Of a stretch of 64,000 bases of DNA, positions 1 through 9,627 are shown in pieces (position 1 is the stretch's first letter; each line of letters starts with the position of its first letter). The DNA comes from Pseudomonas sp. St316 (GTDB lineage: Bacteria > Pseudomonadota > Gammaproteobacteria > Pseudomonadales > Pseudomonadaceae). The notes under the pieces are model-generated. The model ran no database searches and had not been told where the DNA came from. It saw nothing but the letters and a program-made list of their open reading frames with translations. The stretch is taken from NCBI RefSeq assembly GCF_018325905.1, contig NZ_AP021901.1, positions 3,100,001 to 3,164,000 on the forward strand, given 5' to 3'. Both the position numbers and the translations under genes were made by a program.

Positions 1-22
1 CATCCTTTCTGTGAGTAGGGTT

Positions 23-1252
23 ATGACTCAAAAAAACGTTCAACAGGGCGCCTCCTTGGCGCCTCAGGCAACTGCTGACATCAAGCCGGTGCTCAAGCTG
101 TTGCCACTCACGCTGACGGTATTCATCGGTTTTCTCACCCTGGGCATGCAGTTGCCTGTGTTGCCCCTTCATTTGCATGACACGCTGGGCATGGGCACGC
201 TGGTCATTGGCCTGGTGGTCGGCGCACAGTTTGCCGCGGCGCTGTTGTCCCGGGCTTGGGCCGGCAACTTTGCGGACATGCGCGGTGGCAAGCGCGCCGT
301 CATGGTCGGCTTGGTGACAGCGGCGGTCTCGGGGTTGGTTTATCTGGTTTCCCTGGCGTTCGTTGCCGAGCCTGTCACTTCGGTCTGGCTCTTGCTGGGC
401 GGTCGTGTCCTGTTGGCCCTGGGTGAAAGCCTGATCGTCACCGGTGCGTTGGGGTGGGGCATCGGCCTGGTCGGTGCGCAGCATGCCGGCAAGGTCATGG
501 CCTGGAATGGCATCGCCATGTACGGCGCGTATGCCCTGGGCGCTCCGCTCGGCGTGGCGCTCAATAGCGGCTGGGGGTTCACCGGCATTGCCGTCGCGAC
601 GATTTTCATCCCGCTGCTGGCGCTGGCGATTGTCGCGGGTGTCCGGGCGGTCGCCCCTACGGCGACCCGGCGGACACCGTTCTACAAGGTGATGGGCGCC
701 GTGTGGGTGCCCGGCATGGGGTTGGCGTTTTGCAGCGTTGGCTTCGGTGTCATCACGGCTTTTATCGCGCTGTTGTTTGCGGCGAGGGATTGGGGCAACG
801 CTTCCTTGGCGTTTACGGCGTTCGGTGTGGCTTTCATCACTGCGCGCCTGCTTTTGGGGCACCTTCCGGACCAGATTGGCGGCGCCCGCGTCGCGCTGGT
901 CTGCGTATTGATCGAAGCCGTTGGGCTGCTGCTGATCTGGAGCGCCGACACCGCGACCATGGCCTATTTGGGCACTGCATTCGCCGGCTTCGGTTACTCC
1001 TTGGCGTTTCCCGGTTTCGGCGTGGAGGCGGTGCGGCGTGCGCCACCGCAGGCACGCGGTCTCGCCATGGGCGCCTACGTCGCGTTTCTGGATATTTCCC
1101 TGGGCATCACCAGCCCGCTGGCCGGTTTGTTGGCCAGTGGCTGGGGGATCGGTGCGGTTTACCTGGGCGGCGCCATGGCCGTTGCGCTGTCCTTCGTGGT
1201 GGCCCTGATGCTGCTGGGAGGACGGGAAGTACACGTTCAATACAAATCCTGA
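23..1252 (+). CDS. MFS transporter (YhhS/arabinose-efflux-like)
   Basis: A 409-residue inner-membrane permease with about twelve hydrophobic segments, the usual size for a major facilitator. After a polar N-terminus of about 25 residues the first helix runs through FIGFLTLGMQLPVLPLHL. The loop between helices 2 and 3 contains NFADMRGGKRAV, the family's D-R-GG-K/R loop signature. The overall look is that of the YhhS/YfcJ group of drug or sugar efflux carriers; the substrate cannot be read from sequence. An in-frame GTG lies 12 bases upstream at position 11, but the ATG at 23 is the more likely start; the ribosome-binding region is at the window edge. The next gene begins 57 bases downstream on the same strand. 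Confidence 0.85.
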   Translation: MTQKNVQQGASLAPQATADIKPVLKLLPLTLTVFIGFLTLGMQLPVLPLHLHDTLGMGTLVIGLVVGAQFAAALLSRAWAGNFADMRGGKRAVMVGLVTAAVSGLVYLVSLAFVAEPVTSVWLLLGGRVLLALGESLIVTGALGWGIGLVGAQHAGKVMAWNGIAMYGAYALGAPLGVALNSGWGFTGIAVATIFIPLLALAIVAGVRAVAPTATRRTPFYKVMGAVWVPGMGLAFCSVGFGVITAFIALLFAARDWGNASLAFTAFGVAFITARLLLGHLPDQIGGARVALVCVLIEAVGLLLIWSADTATMAYLGTAFAGFGYSLAFPGFGVEAVRRAPPQARGLAMGAYVAFLDISLGITSPLAGLLASGWGIGAVYLGGAMAVALSFVVALMLLGGREVHVQYKS

Positions 1253-1309
1253 GCCCTTGATGGGTTATAGAAGATTTTCGGTCTCGTTTTTTGAATAGGA
1301 GCGTTGCAC

Positions 1310-2179
1310 ATGCACGTATTCGTTACCGGTGCCACGGGCTGGGTTGGCGCGGCCGTGGTACAGGATCTGATCGACGCCGGGCATCGGGTCACCGGCCTGG
1401 CCCGATGCGAAGAAAAGGGCGCCACACTGGCTGCGACCGGCGCGAAGGTGATCCGAGGCACTCTGGATGATCTCGATATCCTGCACAACGCCGCCTCGGC
1501 GGCGGACGCGGTGATTCACACGGCGTTCAATCATGACTTCTCACGGTTTGCCGAGAACGCTGAGCAGGACCGTCACGTAATCGAAGTATTGGGCAGCGCG
1601 CTGCAAGGAACCGAACGGCCGTTACTGGTGACGTCCGGCTTGTTGGGTTTGACCCAGGGGGCGAGCGAGCTGGAGGTTCCAAGCCCGGCCTCGCCGCGTA
1701 AATCCGAAACGGCGGCCCGGGCGCTGGTCGAGCGCGGGGTGCGGGTCGCGACGGTGCGGCTGGCGCCCTCGGTCCATGGCTTGGGCGATCATGGGTTCGT
1801 TCCTGTCCTGATTCGCCTGGCCCGGGAGACGGGCGTCTCGGCCTATCTCGGGGATGGCAGCCACTGCTGGTCGGGCGTGCATCGGCTGGACGCCGCACGG
1901 GTCTATCGGCTTGCGCTGGAGCAGGGCGTGACGCAGTCGGTCTACCACGCCGTCGCCGACGAGGCTGTGCCGTTCAAGGACATTGCCCAGGCAATCGGTC
2001 GTGGCCTGGGGTTGCCGGTGGAATCCCGGGAGCGTGAGCATTTCGGCTGGTTTGCCCACATGGCGGGCGCGAACATGGCCGTGTCCAGCGCCTACACCCG
2101 CGCCTTGCTGGGCTGGATGCCAAGCGGCCCGAGTCTGTTGGCCGATCTTGACCAACCAGGCTATTACCACGCCGATTGA
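1310..2179 (+). CDS. Atypical SDR-family NAD(P)-dependent oxidoreductase/epimerase
   Basis: A 289-residue Rossmann protein. The dinucleotide-binding motif TGATGWVG sits at residues 6-13, and an acidic/basic strand end (GLARCEEKG) follows the second beta strand. The usual YxxxK catalytic pair of short-chain dehydrogenases is not evident: the corresponding helix reads SPRKSETAARAL. This fits the atypical/extended SDR group, in which some members act as epimerases, reductases or only bind cofactor. The ATG at 1310 is preferred over a TTG at 1304 because an AGGAG-like site lies just upstream. Substrate unknown. It is followed directly by a REP-type inverted repeat that may end the transcript. Confidence 0.8.
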   Translation: MHVFVTGATGWVGAAVVQDLIDAGHRVTGLARCEEKGATLAATGAKVIRGTLDDLDILHNAASAADAVIHTAFNHDFSRFAENAEQDRHVIEVLGSALQGTERPLLVTSGLLGLTQGASELEVPSPASPRKSETAARALVERGVRVATVRLAPSVHGLGDHGFVPVLIRLARETGVSAYLGDGSHCWSGVHRLDAARVYRLALEQGVTQSVYHAVADEAVPFKDIAQAIGRGLGLPVESREREHFGWFAHMAGANMAVSSAYTRALLGWMPSGPSLLADLDQPGYYHAD

Positions 2180-2190
2180 AATGAACGATC

Positions 2191-2284
2191 TGTGGCGAGG
2201 GAGCTTGCTCCCGCTCGGTTGCGCAGCGACCGTAAAATATCGGGGTCGCTGCGCAACCCAACGGGAGCAAGCTCCCTCGCCACA
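2191..2284. repeat. REP-type inverted repeat (gtggcgagggagcttgctccc family)
   Basis: Two REP sequences face each other: tgtggcgagggagcttgctc at the left and its complement ending in ctccctcgccaca at the right. The inner parts (gttgcgcagcgacc / ggtcgctgcgcaac) also pair, so the whole 94 bases could fold into one long hairpin. It lies between the SDR gene and the convergent response regulator. Confidence 0.85.
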
Positions 2285-2295
2285 AGGGCCTAGCG

Positions 2296-2922
2296 CTAGA
2301 TGATCCCGTGGTCGATCGCGTATTTCACCAGGGCTGCGGGTTTGTCGATGCTCAGCTTGCGGCGGATGCTCAGGCGATGGGTCTCGACGGTGCGTACGCT
2401 GATGTCCAGTTCACGGGCCATTTCCTTGTTGTTCAGGCCCTGGACCATTTTGGACAACACCTGGCTCTCCCGTGGTGTCAGCTCGTTATCGGTGTGTGGG
2501 TCGGTGGCGAGCCGCTGGGCGATCTCTGCACTGTAGAACGTGCCACCGCTGATGATGGCTTCGATGGCTGCGATGATTTCCCGCGACGGCGCGTTCTTGA
2601 GCACGTAGCCGCTGGCGCCGGAGCGCACGGACTCGCTCACGTACTCGTAATTGTCGTACATGCTGAGGATGAGGATCTTGAGGCTGGGGTGTTGCTTGCC
2701 CAGCAGCCGGGTCAACTCCAGCCCGTTCATGTCCTTGAGGCTGATGTCCATCAGCAGCAGGTCAGGTTGGCTGCGAGCGACCATTTCAATCGCCTGCGCC
2801 CCGTTCTCGGCTTCGCCCACCACGTCCAGTCCGGGCATGACGGACAGCAGGGCCTTGATACCGTCGCGGACCAGGGAGTGATCATCGACCAGCGCGACGC
2901 GAATCACGGGAGGCAGGTTCAT
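2296..2922 (-). CDS. NarL/FixJ-type response regulator
   Basis: A 208-residue two-domain regulator. The receiver domain has the acidic pair D13-D14, the predicted phosphoacceptor D59 (in LLLMDISL) and the conserved lysine K109. The C-terminal LuxR/GerE helix-turn-helix (about residues 145-205) contains LTPRESQVLSKMVQGLNNKE and VETHRLSIRRKL. It lies 31 bases downstream of the histidine kinase on the same strand, so the two form a two-component system. The pair is divergent from cstA, so control of that transporter is a reasonable inference, by analogy with enterobacterial pyruvate-sensing systems that control CstA-family genes. Target genes are not proven. Confidence 0.9.
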   Translation of the reverse strand: MNLPPVIRVALVDDHSLVRDGIKALLSVMPGLDVVGEAENGAQAIEMVARSQPDLLLMDISLKDMNGLELTRLLGKQHPSLKILILSMYDNYEYVSESVRSGASGYVLKNAPSREIIAAIEAIISGGTFYSAEIAQRLATDPHTDNELTPRESQVLSKMVQGLNNKEMARELDISVRTVETHRLSIRRKLSIDKPAALVKYAIDHGII

Positions 2923-2953
2923 CGGCAGGTGCTCTTGTTAGCAGGGGCGCGCA

Positions 2954-4315
2954 TCAGCTTTGCGTGACCGAGAGATTCATGGGCAGCAGGATGTCCAGTT
3001 CGCTTCGTCCCGGTGCCGAGGTCACTTCCAGGCGTCCGCCGAAATGCTCGACCCGTTCGCGGATATTGCGCAGGCCGATGCCGGTGTGGCCGCGCTCTAC
3101 TTGCGGGACGTTGAAGCCCATCCCGTCATCCACCACCGTCAGGCGCAAGGACTGGCTGGAGCCGAACAGGGTGATACCGACACTTTTCGCCCCGGCATGG
3201 CGCTCGATATTGGTCAGGGCTTCCTGGGCAATGCGGAACAGCGAGACAGGGGCGCCATTTTCCAGGCGGCAATCGAATTCGTTGCTTCGGTAAGACACTT
3301 CAAGCCCGCTGCGCTGTTGGAACTCGCTCGCAAGCTGGCCGATGGCGGCGGGCAGGCCCAGGGTGTCGAGCAGGGAGGAGCGCAAATCGTGGGAGATGCT
3401 ACGGATCTCGCCGATGGCTTCGCCCAGCCGGTCGGTCGCATTCTTCAGGATGCCCAGGCCGTTTTCCTGGCCGTTTTCCAACACATGGCTGGCCAGTTCG
3501 AACTGGAATTTTATCGACACCAGCAGTTGGCTGATGCCGTCGTGCAGCTCGCGAGAGACCCGCGAACGTTCTTCTTCCTGCAAGCTGACAATGCGCTGGT
3601 TCAGCCGCTGCAGCTTTTTGTCGGCCAGGCGATGTTCGCTGACGTTGAGTGTCATGCCGCCGGCAAATACCAGCAGGACCGCCACCAAGGCGATCGCGGC
3701 GATGGCTTGCATGGTGCTGTGGATGCCATGGGCAACTTCGTCGCGGGCTTGTTGGGTTGCGCGCTCGACATCCTCCAGGTAGATCCCGGTGCCGAGCATC
3801 CAGCCCCATTGATCGAGCATCACGACATAGGCCAACTTGTCGGTCACCTGGCCGGAGGAGGGCTTGTTCCAGGCGTAGCGCTGGAACCCTTCGCCTGACT
3901 CGGCGCTTTTGAGCAATGCCTGGATGACCGGCAGGCCGTGGGGGTCCTTCATGTCCCAGAGGTACTGGCCCACCAGTTCCGACTGGCGGGCGTGCATGAG
4001 GCTGCGGCCCTGGCGGTCGTAAACGAAAAAGTAACCGTTGATGCCGAAGCTGAGCTTGCGCAGTTCTTCCAGAACCTGCTGCTGCGCGCGCTCGTCTCCC
4101 CGGCCGTTGTCATACAGCGGGGCGATCAGGCTCTGCGCCATCTCGACATAGTTCTTCAGCTCGGCACGCTTGCTCGCCAGGATGCTGTCTTCGATCAGTT
4201 GCGCCTGTTGATCGCCCAACTGGCGATTGAGCGAGATCACCAGTGCGCAGATGACCGCGATAGCCAGGACCAGCGGCAAAATTCCGAGGGCGACGATTTT
4301 GTGTTTGAGCAGCAT
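2954..4315 (-). CDS. Cache-domain sensor histidine kinase (HisKA_3 type)
   Basis: A 453-residue membrane sensor. TM1 covers about residues 8-28. A periplasmic single-Cache domain covers about 35-185 with typical signatures (GYFFVYDRQGRSLMHAR, LWDMKDPHG, WGWMLGTGIYLEDV). TM2 covers about 203-225. A short linker leads to a HisKA_3 dimerisation helix with phospho-histidine H258 in SRELHDGISQ, and an HATPase domain follows (N-box EALTNIERHAG, G-box TGIGLRNIRERVEHFGG). Such Cache domains commonly bind small carboxylates. Together with the divergent cstA this suggests sensing of pyruvate or a related metabolite, which is an inference. Its partner regulator is the next gene. Confidence 0.88.
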   Translation of the reverse strand: MLLKHKIVALGILPLVLAIAVICALVISLNRQLGDQQAQLIEDSILASKRAELKNYVEMAQSLIAPLYDNGRGDERAQQQVLEELRKLSFGINGYFFVYDRQGRSLMHARQSELVGQYLWDMKDPHGLPVIQALLKSAESGEGFQRYAWNKPSSGQVTDKLAYVVMLDQWGWMLGTGIYLEDVERATQQARDEVAHGIHSTMQAIAAIALVAVLLVFAGGMTLNVSEHRLADKKLQRLNQRIVSLQEEERSRVSRELHDGISQLLVSIKFQFELASHVLENGQENGLGILKNATDRLGEAIGEIRSISHDLRSSLLDTLGLPAAIGQLASEFQQRSGLEVSYRSNEFDCRLENGAPVSLFRIAQEALTNIERHAGAKSVGITLFGSSQSLRLTVVDDGMGFNVPQVERGHTGIGLRNIRERVEHFGGRLEVTSAPGRSELDILLPMNLSVTQS

Positions 4316-4405
4316 GTGTACTCCTGTCCGGACTCGGCGGAGAGGCCAATGGCGGCATCATAAGCCAAACCCATGGGGGAGGCATAAAACCTGTGGAGCC
4401 AGACA

Positions 4406-4492
4406 TGTGGGAGCAAAGCTTGCTCGCGATGCAGGCGCCGCGGTTTATAAAAGACCGTATTGACTCTATCGCGGGCAAGCCTTGCTCCCACA
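4406..4492. repeat. REPIN doublet (diverged)
   Basis: Inverted pair built on tgtgggagcaaagcttgctcgcgat and the complement of a second diverged copy ending in ccttgctcccaca. It sits in the divergent promoter region between the histidine kinase and cstA. Confidence 0.75.
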
Positions 4493-4510
4493 AGCGTAAT
4501 CAAAGGCCTA

Positions 4511-4522
4511 CGTAGTACTACG
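4511..4522. promoter_or_regulatory. Perfect 12-bp palindrome upstream of cstA, possible operator
   Basis: The bases CGTAGTACTACG form an exact palindrome about 107 bases before the cstA start, in the intergenic region shared with the divergent two-component genes. NarL-type regulators usually bind inverted sites of about this size, so the neighbouring regulator is a candidate ligand. Binding is purely an inference. Confidence 0.35.
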
Positions 4523-4629
4523 GATTTATTTTTTGACGACTTGCAGGGATATTGGGCCGGCTCCGAATAGCCGGGGCACACTATAAAAACAATCGCCGCA
4601 ATCCCCTGGATATCGGCAGGAGACACGCA

Positions 4630-6690
4630 ATGACAACCCGTCTGGTTAAACACCTCGCCTGGTTTGCCGTGGCTGTTCTTGGAGCCTGTGCGTTGAGTGT
4701 CGTGGCCTTGCGCCGCGGCGAACCCATCAACGCCCTCTGGATCGTCGTCGCAGCCGTGGCCATCTACCTGGTCGCCTACCGCTACTACAGCCTCTTCATC
4801 GCCAACAACGTGATGCAACTCGATGCGCGCCGGGCCACCCCTGCCGTGCTCAACAACGATGGCCTGGACTACGTCCCGACCAACAAACACATTCTCTTCG
4901 GCCACCACTTCGCAGCCATTGCCGGCGCGGGGCCGCTGGTCGGGCCGGTGCTGGCGGCGCAAATGGGCTACCTGCCCGGCACGCTCTGGCTGATTGCCGG
5001 CGTGGTGCTGGCAGGGGCGGTGCAGGACTTCATGATCCTGTTCCTGTCCACCCGCCGCAACGGTCGCTCCCTGGGCGACATGGTGCGCGAGGAAATGGGC
5101 CGCATCCCCGGCACCATCGCGCTGTTCGGCTGCTTCCTGATCATGATCATCATCCTCGCGGTGCTGGCGCTGATCGTGGTCAAGGCCCTGGCCGAGAGCC
5201 CATGGGGCATCTTCACGGTGATGGCGACCATCCCGATCGCGATGTTCATGGGCATCTACATGCGCTACATCCGCCCGGGCCGCATCGGTGAGATCTCGCT
5301 CATCGGCGTGCTGTTGCTGCTGGGCTCGATCTGGCTGGGCGGGCAGATCGCCGCCGACCCGGTCTGGGCCAAGGCCTTTTCCTTCACCGGGATCCAGATC
5401 ACCTGGATGCTGATCGGCTATGGTTTTGTCGCGGCGGTGCTGCCGGTGTGGCTGATCCTGGCCCCGCGCGACTACCTGTCGACCTTCCTCAAGATCGGCA
5501 CCATCGTCGCCCTGGCCATCGGTATCCTGGTGACCATGCCCGAGCTGAAAATGCCGGCGCTGACCCAGTTCACCAACGGCTTGGGGCCGGTATGGAAGGG
5601 CGGGTTGTTCCCGTTCCTGTTCATCACCATCGCCTGCGGCGCGGTCTCGGGTTTCCACGCGCTGATCGCCTCGGGTACCACGCCCAAGCTGCTGGATAAC
5701 GAAACCAACGCCCGCTACATCGGTTACGGCGGCATGCTGATGGAGTCCTTCGTGGCGATCATGGCGATGGTTGCCGCTTCGGTGATCGAGCCAGGCGTGT
5801 ACTTCGCCATGAACAGCCCGGCGGCGATCGTCGGCGGTGACGTGGTGGCCGTGGCCCAGACCGTTAGCAGTTGGGGTTTTGCAATCACCCCCGAGGCGCT
5901 GCAAGCGGTGGCCAAGGACATCGGCGAGACTACCGTGCTGGCCCGTGCCGGCGGTGCGCCGACCCTGGCGGTCGGGATCGCGCAGATCCTGCACTCGGTG
6001 CTGCCGGGTGAGAACACCATGGCGTTCTGGTACCACTTCGCGATCCTGTTCGAAGCGCTGTTCATCCTCACCGCCGTGGACGCCGGCACCCGTGCCGGGC
6101 GGTTCATGCTGCAGGATTTGCTGGGTTCGTTCGTGCCTTCGCTCAAGCGCACCGAATCCTGGACCGCCAACCTGATCGCCACCGCCGGTTGCGTGGCACT
6201 GTGGGGCTACCTGCTGTACCAGGGCGTGATCGATCCGCTGGGTGGCATCAACACCTTGTGGCCGCTGTTCGGCATCTCCAACCAGATGCTGGCCGGCATT
6301 GCCCTGATGCTCGCCACCGTGGTGCTGATCAAGATGAAGCGCCAGCGCTACGTCTGGGTGACCATGCTGCCAGCGGCCTGGCTGCTGATCTGCACCACTA
6401 CGGCGGGCCTGATCAAGCTGTTCGACGCCAACCCGGCGATCGGCTTTCTGGCCCTGGCCCGCAAATACAACGAGGCCCTGGCCGCGGGGCAAGTCCTGGC
6501 CCCGGCCAAGAACATCGACCAGATGCAGCACGTGGTGCTCAACGCCTACACCAACGCGACGCTGACGGCGCTGTTCCTGTTCGTGGTCTTAAGCATCCTG
6601 TTCTACGCGCTCAAGGTCGGCATCGCCGCCTGGGGCACAAAAGAACGCACGGATAAAGAAGCGCCATTCCAGGCCCTGCCGGACGCTTGA
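4630..6690 (+). CDS. cstA: CstA-family carbon-starvation/pyruvate transporter
   Basis: A 686-residue polytopic inner-membrane protein with the CstA hallmark [20 protein letters not shown] near residue 95 and the following [24 protein letters not shown]. Family members (CstA, BtsT/YjiY) import pyruvate or peptides in scavenging conditions. The ATG at 4630 has a good AGGAG eight bases upstream; an in-frame start at 4552 would add 26 unconserved-looking residues. The gene is followed 16 bases later by its usual partner, a YbdD/YjiX small protein, so the two are co-transcribed. The adjacent divergent Cache kinase/NarL regulator may control it. Confidence 0.93.
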   Translation: MTTRLVKHLAWFAVAVLGACALSVVALRRGEPINALWIVVAAVAIYLVAYRYYSLFIANNVMQLDARRATPAVLNNDGLDYVPTNKHILFGHHFAAIAGAGPLVGPVLAAQMGYLPGTLWLIAGVVLAGAVQDFMILFLSTRRNGRSLGDMVREEMGRIPGTIALFGCFLIMIIILAVLALIVVKALAESPWGIFTVMATIPIAMFMGIYMRYIRPGRIGEISLIGVLLLLGSIWLGGQIAADPVWAKAFSFTGIQITWMLIGYGFVAAVLPVWLILAPRDYLSTFLKIGTIVALAIGILVTMPELKMPALTQFTNGLGPVWKGGLFPFLFITIACGAVSGFHALIASGTTPKLLDNETNARYIGYGGMLMESFVAIMAMVAASVIEPGVYFAMNSPAAIVGGDVVAVAQTVSSWGFAITPEALQAVAKDIGETTVLARAGGAPTLAVGIAQILHSVLPGENTMAFWYHFAILFEALFILTAVDAGTRAGRFMLQDLLGSFVPSLKRTESWTANLIATAGCVALWGYLLYQGVIDPLGGINTLWPLFGISNQMLAGIALMLATVVLIKMKRQRYVWVTMLPAAWLLICTTTAGLIKLFDANPAIGFLALARKYNEALAAGQVLAPAKNIDQMQHVVLNAYTNATLTALFLFVVLSILFYALKVGIAAWGTKERTDKEAPFQALPDA

Positions 6691-6706
6691 AGCGAGGATT
6701 GCAACG

Positions 6707-6904
6707 ATGTTCAATGACTTGAGTCGCCTGGGTAAATACCTCGGTCAGGCCGCCCGCCTGATGGTCGGCATGCCCGACTACGACAACTACGTCGAGCACA
6801 TGCAAACCAAACACCCGGACAAACCGTTGATGGACTACGAGGCGTTCTTTCGCGAACGCCAGGAGGCCCGTTACGGTGGCAAGGGTGGGCCCAAGTGCTG
6901 TTGA
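6707..6904 (+). CDS. YbdD/YjiX family small protein (DUF466)
   Basis: A 65-residue soluble protein with the family pattern: an N-terminal helix ([21 protein letters not shown]), then [28 protein letters not shown], and a terminal Cys pair (KCC). In enterobacteria and pseudomonads this gene follows cstA-type transporter genes, and the small protein is thought to assist the transporter. Start codon ATG with a GAGG-type site upstream. It is the last gene of the cstA transcript and is followed by a REPIN array. Confidence 0.9.
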   Translation: MFNDLSRLGKYLGQAARLMVGMPDYDNYVEHMQTKHPDKPLMDYEAFFRERQEARYGGKGGPKCC

Positions 6905-6932
6905 AGCACCGCTTGGGTTGAGGTAATCCCCT

Positions 6933-7496
6933 TGTGGGAGCGAGCTTGCTCGCGATGCGACGGATCAGCTGCATTGATGTTGACTGACCCACCGCTATCG
7001 CGAGCAGGCTCGCTCCCACAGTTGTTTTTGGGTAATCTCAGGATTTGCAGACACCACAGATCCCCTGTGGGAGCGAGCTTGCTCGCGATAGCGGAGTGTC
7101 AGTTAGTGATGATGTTGGCTGATCCAACGCTATCGCGAGCAAGCTCGCTCCCACAGTTGTTTTTGGGTAATCTCAGGATTTGCAGACACCACAGATCCCC
7201 TGTGGGAGCGAGCCTGCTCGCGATGGCGGTATGTCAGTTAACGATGGTGTTGGCTGACCCGGCGCTATCGCGAGCAAGCTCGCTCCCACAGTTGTTTTTG
7301 GGGGCTCTCAGGATTTGCAGACACCACAGATTCCCTGTGGGAGCGAGCCTGCTCGCGATGGCGGTATGTCAGTTAACGATGGTGTTGGCTGATCCAACGC
7401 TATCGCGAGCAAGCTCGCTCCCACAGTTGTTTTTGGGGGCTCTCAGGATTTGCGTACACCAGAGATCCCCTGTGGGAGCGAGCTTGCTCGCGATGG
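6933..7496. repeat. Tandem REPIN array, 135-bp period
   Basis: Four complete REPIN doublets (6933-7020, 7066-7155, 7201-7290, 7336-7425) and one half element (7471-7496). Each doublet is gtgggagcgagcYtgctcgcgat, a spacer of about 35-40 bases, and the inverted copy. The last four elements start exactly 135 bases apart and share the intervening sequence (gttgtttttggg...ggatttgc...acacca), so whole repeat-plus-spacer units have been tandemly copied. This array fills the gap between ybdD and the chemoreceptor gene; no gene is supported in it. Confidence 0.92.
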
Positions 7497-7549
7497 CGGT
7501 ATATCGGCTACGATGACGTCGACTGGCTCGCCACACCCACCCACCAACA

Positions 7550-9346
7550 TCAATCCGCCAACAACACCGCCGCATCGAAGCCCACCCGCAAGTTGCCCCA
7601 ATGGCGGCCGTCGAAGAAGAACGGTACGTCGATCTCGGTCATGATTTCCCCGGTATCGCGCAGGTACGTCTGGAGCAGGAAGCGTTGGACGTTACCCGCC
7701 GCGCGCAGGCCGATCGGGTCGTTGAAGATCCGCTTGTTGCGGCACACCGGTAAATCCACCGCCCGGTCGCCGGTCGGCGGCTTTGAGACCCAGCTGTTGT
7801 TCACCGGGCAATAGCCCTTGCTGTCGACAATGAACGAAACCTTGCCACCCGGCGTGCTGCGGGTGAGTTTGTCGCATTCTTCCTGGCATATCTGGGCAAA
7901 GCGTTCGGTATAGCTGGCCATGTACTGCTTGGGATCGGTGCCGGGAATCAATTGGTAATTCTGATCGAACAGGTTCAGGCCTTCGCGTTGCAGCGCTTCC
8001 AGGCGGACCTGGAGGGTGTCGCGGCACTCGCTGGCGCGGGTGATGGCGGCGTCCAGCTTGCCGTGGCCGAGCACGAAGCGACCCAGCAGCGCCTGGACCT
8101 TTTCGGCCACGCCGGACAGGTCGCGGGTGGCCGTCGCCGAATGCTGCATGCGCTGGTCGATCAACTGGCTGTCGGCGTGGATCTGGGTGACCCGGTCGTT
8201 GATCCCGGTGTTGCTGTCGGCGAACTGCTGGATATGGGTGGCGATGTCCGCCAGCTTGCCGTTGGTGGATTCGAAGTCGCCGATCATGCTTTCAAAATGG
8301 CCGGAGGCGCGCTCCACCACTTTCTGGGTTTCCCGGGCGCTGTGGCTGATCTGGGTGGTTTGCTCGTGGGTGGAGCTGACTTCGTCGAGCATGGCGTCGA
8401 TGTTGCGCGAGATATCATCGGTGGCCCGGCTGACGTTTTGTGCCAAGGTCCGCACTTCATCGGCCACCACCGCGAAGCCACGGCCGCTTTCGCCGGCCCG
8501 GGCGGCTTCGATGGCGGCATTGAGAGCCAGCAGGTTGGTCTGGGCAGAGATCTGCTGGATCAACCCGACAATCGACTTGATGCTTGAGGACCGCTGGTTC
8601 AAGGCGCTCACCAGCGTGGCGAATTCACCGAGGCTGCTGGAGATTTCGCTGATATTGCCGGTCACTTCCAATAGCTCGGCGTAGGAGTCGCGGGCCATGC
8701 TCAGGTTCTGGGCGGTGGTGCTGGAGATGCCCTGGGTCTGGCGCGAGACCTCTTCGATGCGGCCCACGGCGGTGTTGCTCTGGTCCATCACTTCCTTGGC
8801 GAAGCGAGCCTGGTGGGTGGCACTGTCGCTGGAGTCGCTGATGTTCTTCAACGAGCGCGCCGATTCGACGGCGATGTGCACGGTCAGCGCCTGGACGTTG
8901 CTGATGATCTCCCGCTGCTTGGCCAGGAAACGGTTGCAGGTGCCGGCCAGCACGCGGATCTCGTCGTGAGTTACCAGCGGCAGGTCCTTGGACAAGTCGC
9001 CTTCGCCGTTGGCGATCTCTTCCAGGGCCTTGGTCATGGCGGTGACGGGACGCACGATGAGGTGGCGGAAATACCAGACCATGAAGCTGATCATGGCCAG
9101 TGTCAGGAACGCGCCGAAGAGCAGGGCATGGGTGAGGCTATCGAGCCGGCCTTCGATCTGTCCCAGCAAGGCACTGTCCAACTGTGCGTTGCGCAATTGC
9201 AGCACGATCTCGGCGCGGGCGCTGAGGGCCACCCAGTACAGCAAGCCGCTGACCAGCACCAGCAGGAAAAGGCTCGACAGTTTTTTGGTGAGGGTATCGA
9301 AAAATTGCATTTCGATAGACTCGTACAAGGCCTTCAACGTCTGCAT
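7550..9346 (-). CDS. Methyl-accepting chemotaxis protein with C-terminal cytoplasmic sensor-like domain
   Basis: A 598-residue chemoreceptor. Two membrane segments (about residues 24-42 and 72-92) are separated by only about 30 residues, far too short for a normal periplasmic ligand domain. A HAMP region follows (about 93-145), then the signalling domain with the invariant hairpin tip ([35 protein letters not shown]). The last 150-170 residues extend past the signalling helices. They carry Cys- and Trp-containing motifs ([16 protein letters not shown], then [18 protein letters not shown]) resembling the end of a PAS/Cache-type fold. The signal is therefore probably sensed in the cytoplasm. 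The start at 9346 has AGGAG upstream and is preferred to an ATG six codons earlier. Confidence 0.88.
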   Translation of the reverse strand: MQTLKALYESIEMQFFDTLTKKLSSLFLLVLVSGLLYWVALSARAEIVLQLRNAQLDSALLGQIEGRLDSLTHALLFGAFLTLAMISFMVWYFRHLIVRPVTAMTKALEEIANGEGDLSKDLPLVTHDEIRVLAGTCNRFLAKQREIISNVQALTVHIAVESARSLKNISDSSDSATHQARFAKEVMDQSNTAVGRIEEVSRQTQGISSTTAQNLSMARDSYAELLEVTGNISEISSSLGEFATLVSALNQRSSSIKSIVGLIQQISAQTNLLALNAAIEAARAGESGRGFAVVADEVRTLAQNVSRATDDISRNIDAMLDEVSSTHEQTTQISHSARETQKVVERASGHFESMIGDFESTNGKLADIATHIQQFADSNTGINDRVTQIHADSQLIDQRMQHSATATRDLSGVAEKVQALLGRFVLGHGKLDAAITRASECRDTLQVRLEALQREGLNLFDQNYQLIPGTDPKQYMASYTERFAQICQEECDKLTRSTPGGKVSFIVDSKGYCPVNNSWVSKPPTGDRAVDLPVCRNKRIFNDPIGLRAAGNVQRFLLQTYLRDTGEIMTEIDVPFFFDGRHWGNLRVGFDAAVLLAD

Positions 9347-9450
9347 GCCGCTGCTCCTGGGCAAAAAAATCGCTTAATGGAATACATTCGACCGCGAACG
9401 TAAAAGCTTTAGGGCGGTAGGGCGATTTGATATCACTGTTCGCGAAACCT

Positions 9451-9538
9451 GTGGGAGCGAGCTTGCTCGCGATAGCGGCGATACGTCCAACATCAATGCA
9501 ACAGACCCACCGCTATCGCGAGCAAGCTCGCTCCCACA
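9451..9538. repeat. REPIN doublet
   Basis: gtgggagcgagcttgctcgc and its inverted copy flank a 35-40 base spacer. It lies between the divergent chemoreceptor and siderophore-receptor genes. Confidence 0.88.
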
Positions 9539-9578
9539 GGGGTTCGGGGGGATCATCATTTGATACAAAAGATTTACT

Positions 9579-9597
9579 GGGAATGATTCTCAAAGTA
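9579..9597. promoter_or_regulatory. Candidate Fur box
   Basis: The stretch gggaatgattctcaaagta contains the core pattern aATGATTCTCA seen in many Pseudomonas Fur boxes. It is about 30-50 bases before the TonB-dependent receptor start, the expected place for iron repression. It is a partial match judged by eye. Confidence 0.5.
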
Positions 9598-9627
9598 TAT
9601 TTGCTCTCATTAACGTCCCTTCTATGA

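Noticed and set aside
4237..6531. 764-residue frame antisense to cstA
   Set aside because: Same pattern of antisense composition; the sense strand encodes a complete CstA.
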